Origin: Asticcacaulis sp. AC460 | GTDB lineage: Bacteria; Pseudomonadota; Alphaproteobacteria; Caulobacterales; Caulobacteraceae | NCBI RefSeq assembly: GCF_000495795.1 | Contig: NZ_AWGD01000018.1 | Span: 1 to 64,000, forward strand | Length of the DNA: 64,000 bases | Reading direction: 5' to 3' | Part shown: piece after piece, positions 1 to 7,995 of the stretch | How positions within the stretch are numbered: position 1 is the stretch's first letter | How the letters are laid out: each line of letters begins with the position of its first letter | The notes under the pieces: model-generated | Seen by the model: only the letters and a program-made list of their open reading frames with translations | Database searches by the model: none | What the model was told of the DNA's origin: nothing | Translations under genes and position numbers: made by a program

Positions 1-845
1 CCGACACCGTCATCTCCCAGGTCAGCTATACCCTGGCCGACAACCTGGAAAACGTCGAACTGGCCAGCTGGGGTACGGCGGCGACCAATGCCTGGGGTAA
101 CTCGGTGGCCAACCACGTCACCGGCGGCCGCGGTTCCAACCAGCTCTACGGCATGGACGGCAACGACACCATCTCCGGCGGTGAAGGCAACGACACCCTC
201 GACGGTGGCGCGGGCGCCGACTCCATGGCCGGCGGCCTCGGCTCCGACGTGTACTACGTCAACGATGCCAATGACGTGGTGTTCGAAGAGTCGGGCACGG
301 GAACGGGTACGGACACGACCATCTCGACCGTGAGCCGCACCCTGGCCAACAACGTCGAAAAGCTGGAACTTGCGGGCACCGGCGATATCTACGGCACCGG
401 CAACACGCTGAACAACACCATCACCGGCAATATCGGGGCCAACGCCCTGGACGGCGGTGCGGGTGCCGACACCATCTCCGGCGGCGCGGGCATCGACCGC
501 ATCACCGGCGGTACGGGCAACGACAACCTGACCGGCGGTACCGAAGCCGATACCTTCGTCTTCGCCAAGTCGGGCGGTGGCACCGACCACGTCACGGACT
601 TCCAGGTCGGCATCGACCACCTGGCGTTCAACGCGTCGGAGTTCACCAACAGCCTGGCCAATACCCTGTTCACCAGCAACGCCAACGGTACGGCGGTCGG
701 CAATGTCGGTCAGTTCATCTACAACACCACGACCCACACCCTGGTCTGGGACAGCAATGGCACCGGCAGCGGCGGCGTTACGGCCACCGTCGTCTTCGAC
801 AACAATGTCACCATCACCAAGTCCGACCTCGTCTTCCTCGTGTAA
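1..845 (+). CDS. RTX calcium-binding protein, C-terminal part (5' end outside window)
   Basis: The reading frame is open from the first bases of the window (frame of position 3) to the TAA at 843-845, so only the C-terminal 280 or so residues are present. Glycine/aspartate nonapeptides of the type GGxGNDTL occur in two blocks (about nt 150-260 and 430-560). They are separated by a beta-rich linker with the phrases 'LANNVEKLELAGTGD' and 'GTGNTLNNTITGN'. Such repeats fold into a Ca2+-binding parallel beta roll outside the cell, and proteins of this class normally leave by a type I secretion system that reads an uncleaved C-terminal signal. The end, after 'DTFVFAKSGGGTDHVTDF', is a typical RTX C-terminal module. 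No catalytic domain is visible in the part present, so the activity is unknown. The linker phrases also occur in the RTX genes at 48307-51483 and 63360-64000. Confidence 0.9.
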   Translation, partial: DTVISQVSYTLADNLENVELASWGTAATNAWGNSVANHVTGGRGSNQLYGMDGNDTISGGEGNDTLDGGAGADSMAGGLGSDVYYVNDANDVVFEESGTGTGTDTTISTVSRTLANNVEKLELAGTGDIYGTGNTLNNTITGNIGANALDGGAGADTISGGAGIDRITGGTGNDNLTGGTEADTFVFAKSGGGTDHVTDFQVGIDHLAFNASEFTNSLANTLFTSNANGTAVGNVGQFIYNTTTHTLVWDSNGTGSGGVTATVVFDNNVTITKSDLVFLV

Positions 846-870
846 GACGAAGGTTCATCTCAAACTGGGA

Positions 871-903
871 AAGGCCGGCGGGAAACCGCCGGCCTTTTCT
901 TTT
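871..903 (+). terminator. Rho-independent terminator after the RTX gene
   Basis: A perfect 11-bp stem (aaggccggcgg / ccgccggcctt, 871-881 and 886-896) closes a GAAA tetraloop and is followed by a T-rich run (ttctttt). It starts 26 bases after the RTX stop codon, so it most likely ends that transcript. Confidence 0.9.
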
Positions 904-1011
904 ATACCCCGTTAGCTGGTGAGGCCTGAAGCCTTGCATCCGAAACTGCCCCCCGCCCGTACTTGCGATGAGCCGCCTCAGGTTTCCATCCAGCAAAGAC
1001 AGGGCATCCCC

Positions 1012-1860
1012 ATGCAAACGACCAAGTTGACCGTTACTCTGATCGCGACCGGCGTGCTGGCTGCAGCCGCGCCCATAGCCTGGGCGCAGGACGGGGCAAA
1101 GACGTGGGCAGGGCCCTATGTCGGGGTCGCCGCCGGTATGACCAATATCGCCGACGATCATGAAACCATTGAATTCGATACCAATCTCGATGGCGAATAC
1201 GGTGATATGGTCAATACCTTTGCCGGCGCCAACGCCTTTTCACCGGGTTTCTGCGACGGCGGCGCCAATGGCCGCACGCCCGGCGAAGGCTGCGCCAAGC
1301 AGCGCGAGCAGGCCGGCATCGGCCTGCGCGGCGGCTATGACTGGCAGTTCGGAAACTGGGTGTTCGGCGTCGTCGGCGAAGTCAGCGACGCAAAGTTCCA
1401 GGACAGCGTCACGGCCTTTTCGACCACGCCGGCCAATTATGTCTTCACCCGCGACATCGAGAACATCAATGCCTTGCGCGCCAAGGCCGGGCACGCCATG
1501 GGCGAGTGGCAGGTCTATGTAACCGCCGGATACGCCCAGGCCGATATCGAGCGTACCTTCCGGACCAGCAATGCGCTGAACAGCTTTACCGCTACGGATG
1601 GCGATGACAGCGACGGCTACCAGGTCGGGTTCGGCATCGAACAGCGGATGAGCGAGCACTGGATCGGCGGCATCGAATACCTGCGCACCTCGCTGAAGGA
1701 TGAGCCGGCCGTGGTTGTGCACGCTGGGCCCAGCGCCAATACCTTCAATTCCAATCCGTTCCTGATCGTCAATCCGGCCGGCACCGATATGCGCCGGACC
1801 AGCGACAAGATTGAGATCGATACCCTGCGGATCAGCCTGCGTTATCAGTTCGGCGGCTAG
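1012..1860 (+). CDS. Outer-membrane beta-barrel protein (porin/Omp25-like)
   Basis: The 282-residue product begins with a clear signal peptide (hydrophobic stretch about residues 8-22, cleavage probably after 'AWAQ'). The remainder is an alternating hydrophobic pattern of short beta strands, rich in Gly and aromatic residues: 'GLRGGYDWQFGNWVFGVVGE' in the middle, and 'YQVGFGIEQRMSEHWIGGIE' followed by a terminal 'ISLRYQFGG'. An aromatic residue near the C-terminus is usual for barrels inserted by the Bam complex. This fits the small outer-membrane proteins called Omp25/Omp31 or Opa-like in alphaproteobacteria. ATG 1012 is chosen because the signal peptide begins there; an in-frame start further upstream would add a polar extension. 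The role is structural or porin-like by family; no substrate can be inferred. Confidence 0.85.
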   Translation: MQTTKLTVTLIATGVLAAAAPIAWAQDGAKTWAGPYVGVAAGMTNIADDHETIEFDTNLDGEYGDMVNTFAGANAFSPGFCDGGANGRTPGEGCAKQREQAGIGLRGGYDWQFGNWVFGVVGEVSDAKFQDSVTAFSTTPANYVFTRDIENINALRAKAGHAMGEWQVYVTAGYAQADIERTFRTSNALNSFTATDGDDSDGYQVGFGIEQRMSEHWIGGIEYLRTSLKDEPAVVVHAGPSANTFNSNPFLIVNPAGTDMRRTSDKIEIDTLRISLRYQFGG

Positions 1861-1962
1861 AGCGCGTTTCGATCCGGTAGAATCGGATCGGCGCTCTAAG
1901 TTTTTGTTTTTACGCGCATCTTAATCCAAAAAGTGCGTCACACTTTTTGGGATGCGCTCTAA
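1859..1962. repeat. Two-hairpin intergenic repeat, copy 1
   Basis: The roughly 100-bp unit has an imperfect hairpin around 'gatccggtagaatcggatc', a T-rich spacer, then a second hairpin with arms ccaaaaagtg / cactttttgg (1926-1950) flanked by gcgcatc / gatgcgc. It begins inside the stop codon of the barrel gene and ends 3 bases before the nikR stop, between convergent genes, so it probably acts as a two-way terminator. It is nearly identical to 22964-23062, and its second core recurs at 58752-58798. Confidence 0.85.
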
Positions 1963-1965
1963 GCG

Positions 1966-2403
1966 TCAGGTGTGATGGTGGTGGTCATGGTCATGACTGT
2001 GCACCGCCGTCACGCCAATAACGTTCAGCGTGGCGAAGCGTACGCCGCGCTGGGACTGGATAGCGTCGGCCAGACCCCGAACCGCCCCGGCCGGTCCCTT
2101 CAGAATCACCGTCTCCAGGCATGAGTCATGGTTGAGGTGGATGTGCGTCGTCGCCACCACAATGTCGTGGTGGTCGTGCTGCAGTTCGGTCAGCCGTTGC
2201 GCCAAAGCGCGGACATGGTGGTCGTAGACATAGCACAGGCTGGCCACGCAGGCGCCGTCCACCGGCAGATCCGGTCTGGCGGCCACCGCCGTGCGGATCA
2301 GGTCGCGAATGGCTTCCGACTTGCTGGTATAGCCCTGTTCGTGGGTCAGCCGGTCGAAGTCCTGCGACAGGCCGTCGTCGATGGAGATGGTGACGCGCTG
2401 CAT
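1966..2403 (-). CDS. nikR: Nickel-responsive transcriptional regulator NikR
   Basis: The 145-residue protein has an N-terminal ribbon-helix-helix DNA-binding domain ('MQRVTISIDDGLSQDFDRL') and a C-terminal ACT-like nickel-binding domain. The four ligands of the high-affinity site in E. coli NikR are all present at the same numbering: His76, His87, His89 and Cys95, in 'THIHLNHDSC'. A His-rich tail (HSHDHDHHHH) extends the protein by about a dozen residues beyond the family norm of about 133 and may hold extra metal. NikR represses nickel uptake when Ni2+ is plentiful. ATG 2403 is used because longer in-frame starts would put 36 unrelated residues before the RHH strand. The gene is divergent from a TonB-dependent receptor, and the space between them holds a perfect NikR operator. 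Confidence 0.95.
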   Translation of the reverse strand: MQRVTISIDDGLSQDFDRLTHEQGYTSKSEAIRDLIRTAVAARPDLPVDGACVASLCYVYDHHVRALAQRLTELQHDHHDIVVATTHIHLNHDSCLETVILKGPAGAVRGLADAIQSQRGVRFATLNVIGVTAVHSHDHDHHHHT

Positions 2404-2492
2404 GAAAAGCCTCGTTCTCAACCCGGTGGGCGACCCTAAGATCAATTCGGCGAAAAAGTAAATTCGCTTGCGTCCGCTGCCGCAACCCGTTC

Positions 2493-2520
2493 GTATGAAC
2501 AATTGAAGCAAACTTCATAC
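2493..2520. promoter_or_regulatory. NikR operator
   Basis: The sequence is GTATGA, then exactly 16 bases, then TCATAC. This is the dyad and spacing known for the E. coli nikABCDE operator. It ends 10 bases before the start codon of the TonB-dependent receptor (2531) and 89 bases upstream of nikR itself. It should repress the receptor when nickel is bound and could also give nikR autoregulation. Confidence 0.93.
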
Positions 2521-2530
2521 GAGGCCGGAT

Positions 2531-4558
2531 ATGTATCGTCATCCGTTGTGGCTGAGCCTTTTGATGGCAAGTGTCGCCTTGCCCGCCATGGCCCAGGTGC
2601 CGGCGGCCGGGGAAGAGATCGTTGCGGCAGGCGAGCCGGTCTATGTCTTCGGCAAGCGGCGCAGCGAGATCGGCGTCGCCCAGTCGGCCAGCGAAGGCGT
2701 TGTGTCCTTCGCCCGCTTCGACGACCGGCCCCTGACCCGGCCGGGTGAGCTGGTCGAGGTGGTGCCCGGCATGGCGGCGACCCAGCATTCCGGCAATACC
2801 AAGGCCAATCAGTATTTCCTGCGTGGATTTAATCTCGATCACGGCACCGATTTTTCGGTGTCGCTTGACGGCGTGCCCCTGAACCTGCGCAGCCACGGTC
2901 ACGGCCAGGGCTATCTCGACCTGAACGGCATTACGCCGGAGGTCGTCGAGACTATTACCTATCGTAAAGGCCCCTATCACGTCGTTCTGGGCGACTTTTC
3001 CAATGCCGGCGGTGCGCAGTTCGAGACCTTCGCCAACGGTACGCCGTCCTATGTCCAACTCACGACCGGCGAGGACGGTTATGGCCGGTTCCTGGGCGTG
3101 GCGGGGCTGGGCGAGCGCAGCTTCCTGGCGGTGGATTACACGAGTTCGCGCGGGCCGTATGACAATCCCGACAACCTGCGCAAGCTGGCCATTACCGGGC
3201 GGGTCGGCTGGGGCAACTGGTCGCTGACCGGCCTGGCCTATGATGCCCACACCAACGCCACCGACCAGGTGCCGCAGCGCGCCATCGACAGCGGCCTGAT
3301 CTCACGGCTGGGCGCCATCGACACCAGCGACGGCGGCGAGACGTCGCGCTATATCCTGTCCCTGGGCTATCATGGCTCGGACGGGCTGGAGGCAACCCTC
3401 TACACCCAGCGCTACAGCCTCGATCTGTTTTCCAACTTCAGCTATTTCCTCAACGATCCGGTCAATGGCGATCAGTTCCAGCAGTCGGACCAGCGCTGGG
3501 TGCACGGCGGATCGGTGATCAAGACCTGGGCGCAACCGATGGCGGGCTTTACCGTGCGGACGGGGGCGGAGTTTCGCTACGACGATATCGGCCGGGTCGG
3601 GCTGTATAACACCAAGCAGCGCCAGGTCCTGTCGACGGTGCGCGAAGACCGGGTGCGGGAATATTCGGCAACGGTGTTTGCCGACGCCACGCGCGCCTTC
3701 GGGCCGGTCCGGGTAACCGGAGGCCTGCGGCTCGATACGATCGGCGGTGAGGTTCGCTCGGACGATCCGCGCAACAGCGGCGAGGCCCATGACGTCTTGC
3801 TCAGTCCGAAGTTCACCGCGGCGTGGCGTGTGTCGGAGATTGTGGAACTGTATGCCGATGCCGGCGGCGGATTCCATTCGAATGACATTCGCGGCGCCAC
3901 CATCACCGTCATTCCCGGCAGCGACGATCCGGCGCCGACGGTCGACCTGTTCGCGGCGTCGCGGGGCGGAGAGCTGGGGGCGCGGTATAGCGCGGGCGGC
4001 TTTACCGCGACGGCGGCGCTATGGGCGCTGCACCTCGACTCCGAGCTGGTCTATATCGGCGACGGCGGCGATACGGCCAGCACCGACGCTACCGACCGGA
4101 CGGGGCTGGAGCTGTTGTTCGGCTACAGCCCGCATTCGCGGCTGGATATCAATCTGACGGCGGCAGCGTCGCATTCGCGCTATGCCGGCGATCCGCCCGA
4201 CGGCGACCGCATCCCCAATGCGCTGGAATATGTCGTGACCGGCGGCATAACCGCGCGACTGACTCCCCGCCTGACCACGACTCTGACCGTGCGTACCCTG
4301 GGCCCGGCGCCGCTGATCGAGGACAATTCGCGGCGGTCGCAGGCGACGACCTTCGTCAATGGGCTTGTCGATTACGACTTCGGCCGGTTTAGCCTGAAGC
4401 TGGAGGCGCTGAACCTGTTCGACAGCCGCGACAACGATATCCAGTACGTCTACACCTCGCGCCTCCCGGGGGAGCCGGACGAAGGCGTCGACGACTTTCA
4501 CGTTCATCCGTTCGAGCCGCGGACCCTGCGACTGTCACTGCGCATACCTATTGGTTGA
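2531..4558 (+). CDS. TonB-dependent outer-membrane receptor, probably for nickel/cobalt
   Basis: The 675-residue protein has a signal peptide (residues 1-22, ending 'LPAMAQ'). An N-terminal plug domain follows (about 45-165) with 'RPGELVEVVPGMAATQHSG' and 'QYFLRGFNLDHGTDFSVSLD', then a 22-strand-type barrel to the C-terminus ('TLRLSLRIPIG'). These are standard for TonB/ExbBD-energised receptors that carry scarce ligands across the outer membrane. The plug contains a His-rich patch (RSHGHGQG) that could bind metal. Nickel as substrate is inferred from context: the start codon sits 10 bases after a perfect NikR operator, nikR is divergent, and hupE lies downstream. FecA3/FrpB4 of Helicobacter pylori are the known precedent for NikR-controlled nickel receptors. 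A siderophore or cobalt ligand is not excluded. Confidence 0.9.
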   Translation: MYRHPLWLSLLMASVALPAMAQVPAAGEEIVAAGEPVYVFGKRRSEIGVAQSASEGVVSFARFDDRPLTRPGELVEVVPGMAATQHSGNTKANQYFLRGFNLDHGTDFSVSLDGVPLNLRSHGHGQGYLDLNGITPEVVETITYRKGPYHVVLGDFSNAGGAQFETFANGTPSYVQLTTGEDGYGRFLGVAGLGERSFLAVDYTSSRGPYDNPDNLRKLAITGRVGWGNWSLTGLAYDAHTNATDQVPQRAIDSGLISRLGAIDTSDGGETSRYILSLGYHGSDGLEATLYTQRYSLDLFSNFSYFLNDPVNGDQFQQSDQRWVHGGSVIKTWAQPMAGFTVRTGAEFRYDDIGRVGLYNTKQRQVLSTVREDRVREYSATVFADATRAFGPVRVTGGLRLDTIGGEVRSDDPRNSGEAHDVLLSPKFTAAWRVSEIVELYADAGGGFHSNDIRGATITVIPGSDDPAPTVDLFAASRGGELGARYSAGGFTATAALWALHLDSELVYIGDGGDTASTDATDRTGLELLFGYSPHSRLDINLTAAASHSRYAGDPPDGDRIPNALEYVVTGGITARLTPRLTTTLTVRTLGPAPLIEDNSRRSQATTFVNGLVDYDFGRFSLKLEALNLFDSRDNDIQYVYTSRLPGEPDEGVDDFHVHPFEPRTLRLSLRIPIG

Positions 4559-4759
4559 TAACAGCTGTTTTATTTTTCCGGCCGCAAATCCTCTGCGCGA
4601 CTTCGAACGTATCTGTCCGGCTGTCGCATTTCGGCGGAGGCCGTCCGTTCGTCATTTTCCGTGTCGCACCCGTCATGCTCAGCTCTTTTGCCGGCAAGGC
4701 CGCATTGAATATTTACGGTGGGGAAGCGGAAATGGCGCGGGTTCACGGGATATGCTGGG

Positions 4760-5371
4760 ATGATCATGGTCATGGACGCGCCTCAGGTAAGGCAGATGCT
4801 TGCCGCGAGGCCGCGGGTGTCTGAACCGGCCAATCTCAACCTCCTGGTCGAAAGTGTCGCCAAAGGCGATAAGCCGGCATTGAAATCTCTGTATAATCTC
4901 ATGTCCGGGCGTCTTTTTTCCGTCCTTCTTCGTATGGTAAGGCAGAGAGACGTGGCAGAGGACCTGCTGCAGGACGTTTTCGTTACCGTATGGCGAAAGG
5001 CCCATCAGTTCGACTCTCGCCGTGGCAATGCAGAGGTCTGGCTGTTTTCGATTACGCGGCGCAAGGCGATCGATCGCCTGCGCATTTCCCGCAGAGAAAC
5101 CGTGGGGGCGTTCGAAGACGTCGCCGGTATGGAGCGCGAAACGGATATTTATGTTGGTATTGGTAACACGGAAAACTATATATCGGTACGCAAGTGCCTG
5201 AAGGAACTCCGTCCGGATGTCCATCGCGCTCTGCAGCTATGTTACGTGTTCGGCCTGACCCATGAGGAACTGGCCGAAGAAATGCAGGTGCCGGTGGGTA
5301 CCGCCAAAAGCTGGGTCCGGCGCGGCCTGGCGCAACTGAAAGAGTCTTTGAGTATCGATGAGCGAACATGA
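4760..5371 (+). CDS. ECF-type RNA polymerase sigma factor
   Basis: The protein is about 200 residues with region 2 ('RDVAEDLLQDVFVTVWRKA', preceded by the core-binding helix) and region 4 ('LTHEELAEEMQVPVGTAKSW' as helix-turn-helix, then 'VRRGLAQLKESL'). This is the two-domain layout of group IV sigma factors. Its stop overlaps the start of the cupin anti-sigma gene by 14 bases, the usual sigma/anti-sigma arrangement of the ECF11/RpoE-ChrR type, which answers singlet oxygen or related oxidative stress. Three in-frame ATGs lie close together (4760, 4766, 4772). A GGG at 4757-4759 best suits 4766, so the start is uncertain by two to four codons. A longer start at 4718 has no better support. Confidence 0.9.
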   Translation: MIMVMDAPQVRQMLAARPRVSEPANLNLLVESVAKGDKPALKSLYNLMSGRLFSVLLRMVRQRDVAEDLLQDVFVTVWRKAHQFDSRRGNAEVWLFSITRRKAIDRLRISRRETVGAFEDVAGMERETDIYVGIGNTENYISVRKCLKELRPDVHRALQLCYVFGLTHEELAEEMQVPVGTAKSWVRRGLAQLKESLSIDERT

Positions 5372-5918
5372 CGACATTTCGGACAGCTACCTGGCGGCGC
5401 GTTACGCCCTGGGAATAGCGTCGCTTGCCGAAATTGTTTCCGCCGAAGCCCGTATCGACGCCGATGCGGAATTTGCGGCGGAGGTCGGCCGTTACGACCT
5501 CGTCTTTTCCGGCCTGGAGCCTGGTGTTGCGCCGATCGCGCCGCCGGCCGATCTGTGGGACCGCATCGAAAGCGCCATCGACGATCAGGACAGATCGCCC
5601 CATACCCGTACCATCCGCACCGCCGAGCTGGCCTGGGAAGCCTTCATTCCCGGTATCGACCGCAAGATCGTCTTCGTCGACAAGGCGGCGGCGACCAGCG
5701 GCGTTTTGTATCGACTAGCGCCCGGGGCCAGTGTTGGTAATCACGGCCACGGCGTGATCGAGGAATGCCTCGTGCTGGAAGGCGAGATCGAGATCGACGG
5801 CGTGCCCATCCGCGCCGGCGACATGCATATGGCTTTTCCGGAAGCGCGCCACGGCCTGCTGAGCAGCCGTCATGGCGCGCTGGTGTATTTGCGCGGCGAC
5901 CTGCAGATCCAGGCGTAA
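5358..5918 (+). CDS. ChrR-type anti-sigma factor with cupin domain
   Basis: The 186-residue product has an N-terminal helical segment (about 1-85, 'SDSYLAARYALGIASLAE') resembling the anti-sigma domain of ChrR. A cupin barrel follows (about 95-185) with the metal motif 'NHGHGVIEECLVLEGEI' (HxH...E). ChrR proteins hold their partner sigma factor until an oxidative signal alters the metal-binding part. The usual N-terminal His/Cys zinc motif of Rhodobacter ChrR is not evident here: the segment has no cysteine and its His count is low, so a zinc-independent contact is possible. The gene overlaps the sigma gene by 14 bases and ends one base from the convergent gene at 5920. Confidence 0.85.
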   Translation: MSEHDDISDSYLAARYALGIASLAEIVSAEARIDADAEFAAEVGRYDLVFSGLEPGVAPIAPPADLWDRIESAIDDQDRSPHTRTIRTAELAWEAFIPGIDRKIVFVDKAAATSGVLYRLAPGASVGNHGHGVIEECLVLEGEIEIDGVPIRAGDMHMAFPEARHGLLSSRHGALVYLRGDLQIQA

Positions 5919-5919
5919 T

Positions 5920-6414
5920 TTATTCCATATGATCGGCTTCGTAGCCCGGTGTCGGGACGAAGCCCAGCGCGATCTGCAGCACAGCGATCGCAATCAGCCA
6001 ACTAGCGGCGACCTTGATGGCGATGCCCCAGCCGCGGCCGATCAGCCAGGCACCCGGCAGCATCAAAGCGACGAATGGCAAGGCAAAGGCCAGGCCGAAC
6101 GGCGACAGTGTCATGTGATTGAGCAGGCCCACCCAAAGCCCGGCATTCAGTGCCTGGCCGCGCCCCAGCCAGGGACCTGCGCGCAGCCGCCACGGCTCGG
6201 GCAGGTGGAGGCTGGCGGCGGTGGCCAGGACGCTGAGCCAGCCGGCGGCAAAGGCGAGATCCGTCGGAAAGCCGGGCAGGGGCAGCAGGGCTGTGGCGAT
6301 GGCAGCGACAACGCATATCCCTGCGGCCTGGCGGGCTGTACCGCGTTCGGTGTAGCTCAGGGCCAGTCCGAGGGCGGCGGCCAGCATGATCTGGGGCAGC
6401 AGGGGATCGCGCAT
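5920..6414 (-). CDS. Membrane protein of unknown function, coupled to hupE
   Basis: The 164-residue protein is almost entirely hydrophobic, with four or five predicted membrane helices (about 7-20, 32-46, 52-69, 105-125 and 133-152) and short polar loops ('SYTERGTARQA', 'HLPEPWRLRAG'). I do not recognise the family. The start ATG (6412-6414) overlaps the hupE stop in an ATGA junction, so the two are translationally coupled and probably work together. By position it may be an accessory subunit of the HupE nickel/cobalt permease, but nothing in its own sequence shows metal binding. Confidence 0.8.
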   Translation of the reverse strand: MRDPLLPQIMLAAALGLALSYTERGTARQAAGICVVAAIATALLPLPGFPTDLAFAAGWLSVLATAASLHLPEPWRLRAGPWLGRGQALNAGLWVGLLNHMTLSPFGLAFALPFVALMLPGAWLIGRGWGIAIKVAASWLIAIAVLQIALGFVPTPGYEADHME

Positions 6415-7007
6415 CAGGCGATGGCCTTCCAAAGAAAGACGCAGCCGGCGATCGAGATCAAGGCCCCAAGGGCGCGGACGGCTTTGCGGCCGGTCTCGTG
6501 GCGGTCGATCAAGCCGATACCGATGCCGACGATATGCAGCAGGCCGGTGCTGAGGACGAAGCCGGTGCTGTAGCCGGCGGGATCGGCGGCCGAAGGCAGC
6601 TCCATGCCGTGGGCGTAGCCGTGGAAGACGGCGAAGACGGCGACGATGGTGCAGGCCAGCCAGACCGGGGCGGCGTAGCGAAAGGCGATGACGGCGCCCA
6701 GCACGACGACTGACAGGGCTATGCCGAATTCGACTGGCGGCAGAGGCACATTGACCATGGCCAGGAAGGCGCCGGCGACCATCATTACCGGAAAGATCAC
6801 CGGCAGGGCAATGATCAGCGGCCGGCCCAGGATGGCGCCCCACAGGCCGACCGCGACCATGGCCAGCAGGTGGTCCCATCCGGTCAGGGGGTGCAGGATG
6901 CCCGACAGGAAACCGCCGGCCAGGCCGGTGCCTTCATGGGCGAAGGCCGGGGTGGCTGCGGTGAGAGTTGCGAGAAGGGTGACGAGGCCGATGCGGCCTA
7001 ACGCCAA
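6414..7007 (-). CDS. hupE: HupE/UreJ family nickel (cobalt) permease
   Basis: After a signal-like segment ending 'ATPAFA', the mature part begins 'HEGTGLAGGFLSGILHPLTG', followed by 'WDHLLAMVAVGLWG'. This is the hallmark of the HupE/UreJ family (HX5DH motif: HPLTGWDH). About six membrane helices follow, with further histidines in 'VFHGYAHGMELP'. HupE proteins carry Ni2+ across the inner membrane for hydrogenase or urease. No ATG lies at a sensible place; a TTG at 7005-7007 gives 197 residues, the family length, but its ribosome-binding site is weak, so the start is uncertain. The gene diverges from the DUF4198 gene across 158 bases and is coupled to the unknown membrane protein downstream. 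Confidence 0.88.
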   Translation of the reverse strand: MALGRIGLVTLLATLTAATPAFAHEGTGLAGGFLSGILHPLTGWDHLLAMVAVGLWGAILGRPLIIALPVIFPVMMVAGAFLAMVNVPLPPVEFGIALSVVVLGAVIAFRYAAPVWLACTIVAVFAVFHGYAHGMELPSAADPAGYSTGFVLSTGLLHIVGIGIGLIDRHETGRKAVRALGALISIAGCVFLWKAIA

Positions 7008-7165
7008 TAAATTTTCGTCGTCGTGCGGCCGGCGGCGCGGTTCGTTCGTAAGAGAGGAAGCCGGGCTGTGTGAGGCCCGGCGGTGCGAACGAGGGCTGGC
7101 TGATGACATCGACGATTTCCCGCTATGGCTTTGTGACTCCGTATACGCGGGAAACCGGTAAACCG

Positions 7166-7990
7166 ATGAGGCGGCGGTGGGGATTTGCTTTGGCGCTGGC
7201 GATTGCCGGGGCGGCCTTGCCGGCAATGGCGCATGATTTCTGGCTGCAGCCGGAACGGTTCCGGCTCAAGGCGGGGGCTGCGACGCCGATGACGTTTCAG
7301 GTCGGCCATGGCAAGGACCGCCAGAAGTCGTTGATCGCGCGCAATAGAGTCGTACGCTTCGATAGTTTGTCGGCGGCGGGCCATGCCGATCGGCGTGGTG
7401 AGCTGAAGATGGGCGACGCCAATGCCGATACCGTGCTGAAGTTCCCGGCGCGTGGGTTGCAGTTGCTGGCTTTCGAGACCGATGGCGCCTACAGCGAGCT
7501 GCCGGCGATCCGGTTCAATGATTATCTGAAGGCCGAAGGATTGACGACGGCCATGGCCTGGCGGGCACAGAAGAAAACGGTCAATGCGCCGGGGCGTGAA
7601 ACCTACAGCCGCCGGGCCAAGGCCCTGGTCCAGGTCGGGGATTACGCCAGGGCGGATGATGCGATTGCGACGCGGCGGTTGGGTTTAGCGCTGGAGATCG
7701 TGCCGGAGGTCAATCCTTACGCGCCGGAGTTTACCGGCAGCCTGCCGGTGCGGGTCTATTACCAGGGCCAGCCCCTGGCCGGAGCGATGGTGCGGATTAA
7801 TAATCTCGATTTCGATTCCCGCCCGCTGGAGGTGATGACCACGGATGCGGCGGGACGGGCGGTGTTCAAGATCCCGAAAACGGGAAGCTGGCAACTGAAC
7901 GTGGTGTGGACCAAACCTGTCCAGGGTAACCCCAAAGCGGAATTCGACACGATATTTTCCAGCCTGACGCTGGGCTTCACGCCGGGATAG
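7166..7990 (+). CDS. DUF4198 periplasmic protein, probable nickel/cobalt uptake accessory
   Basis: The 274-residue product has a signal peptide (residues 1-21, cleaved before or after 'AMAHDFW'). The opening of the mature protein, 'HDFWLQPERFRLKAG', is the signature of DUF4198. These beta-sandwich proteins are often annotated as periplasmic components of a CbiK/NikK-type metal uptake route and often sit beside TonB receptors or HupE. The C-terminal half contains a carboxypeptidase-regulatory-like fold ('AGAMVRINNLDFDSRPLEVM'). ATG 7166 is chosen for the signal peptide; a start at 7070 would add 32 polar residues. It diverges from hupE, so both probably share a promoter region. I saw no second NikR dyad there. 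Confidence 0.85.
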   Translation: MRRRWGFALALAIAGAALPAMAHDFWLQPERFRLKAGAATPMTFQVGHGKDRQKSLIARNRVVRFDSLSAAGHADRRGELKMGDANADTVLKFPARGLQLLAFETDGAYSELPAIRFNDYLKAEGLTTAMAWRAQKKTVNAPGRETYSRRAKALVQVGDYARADDAIATRRLGLALEIVPEVNPYAPEFTGSLPVRVYYQGQPLAGAMVRINNLDFDSRPLEVMTTDAAGRAVFKIPKTGSWQLNVVWTKPVQGNPKAEFDTIFSSLTLGFTPG

Positions 7991-7995
7991 TTGAG

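Noticed and set aside
7008-7165. Second NikR operator between hupE and the DUF4198 gene
   Set aside because: Only a short gtatac-like fragment is present; the paired half-site at the required spacing is missing.
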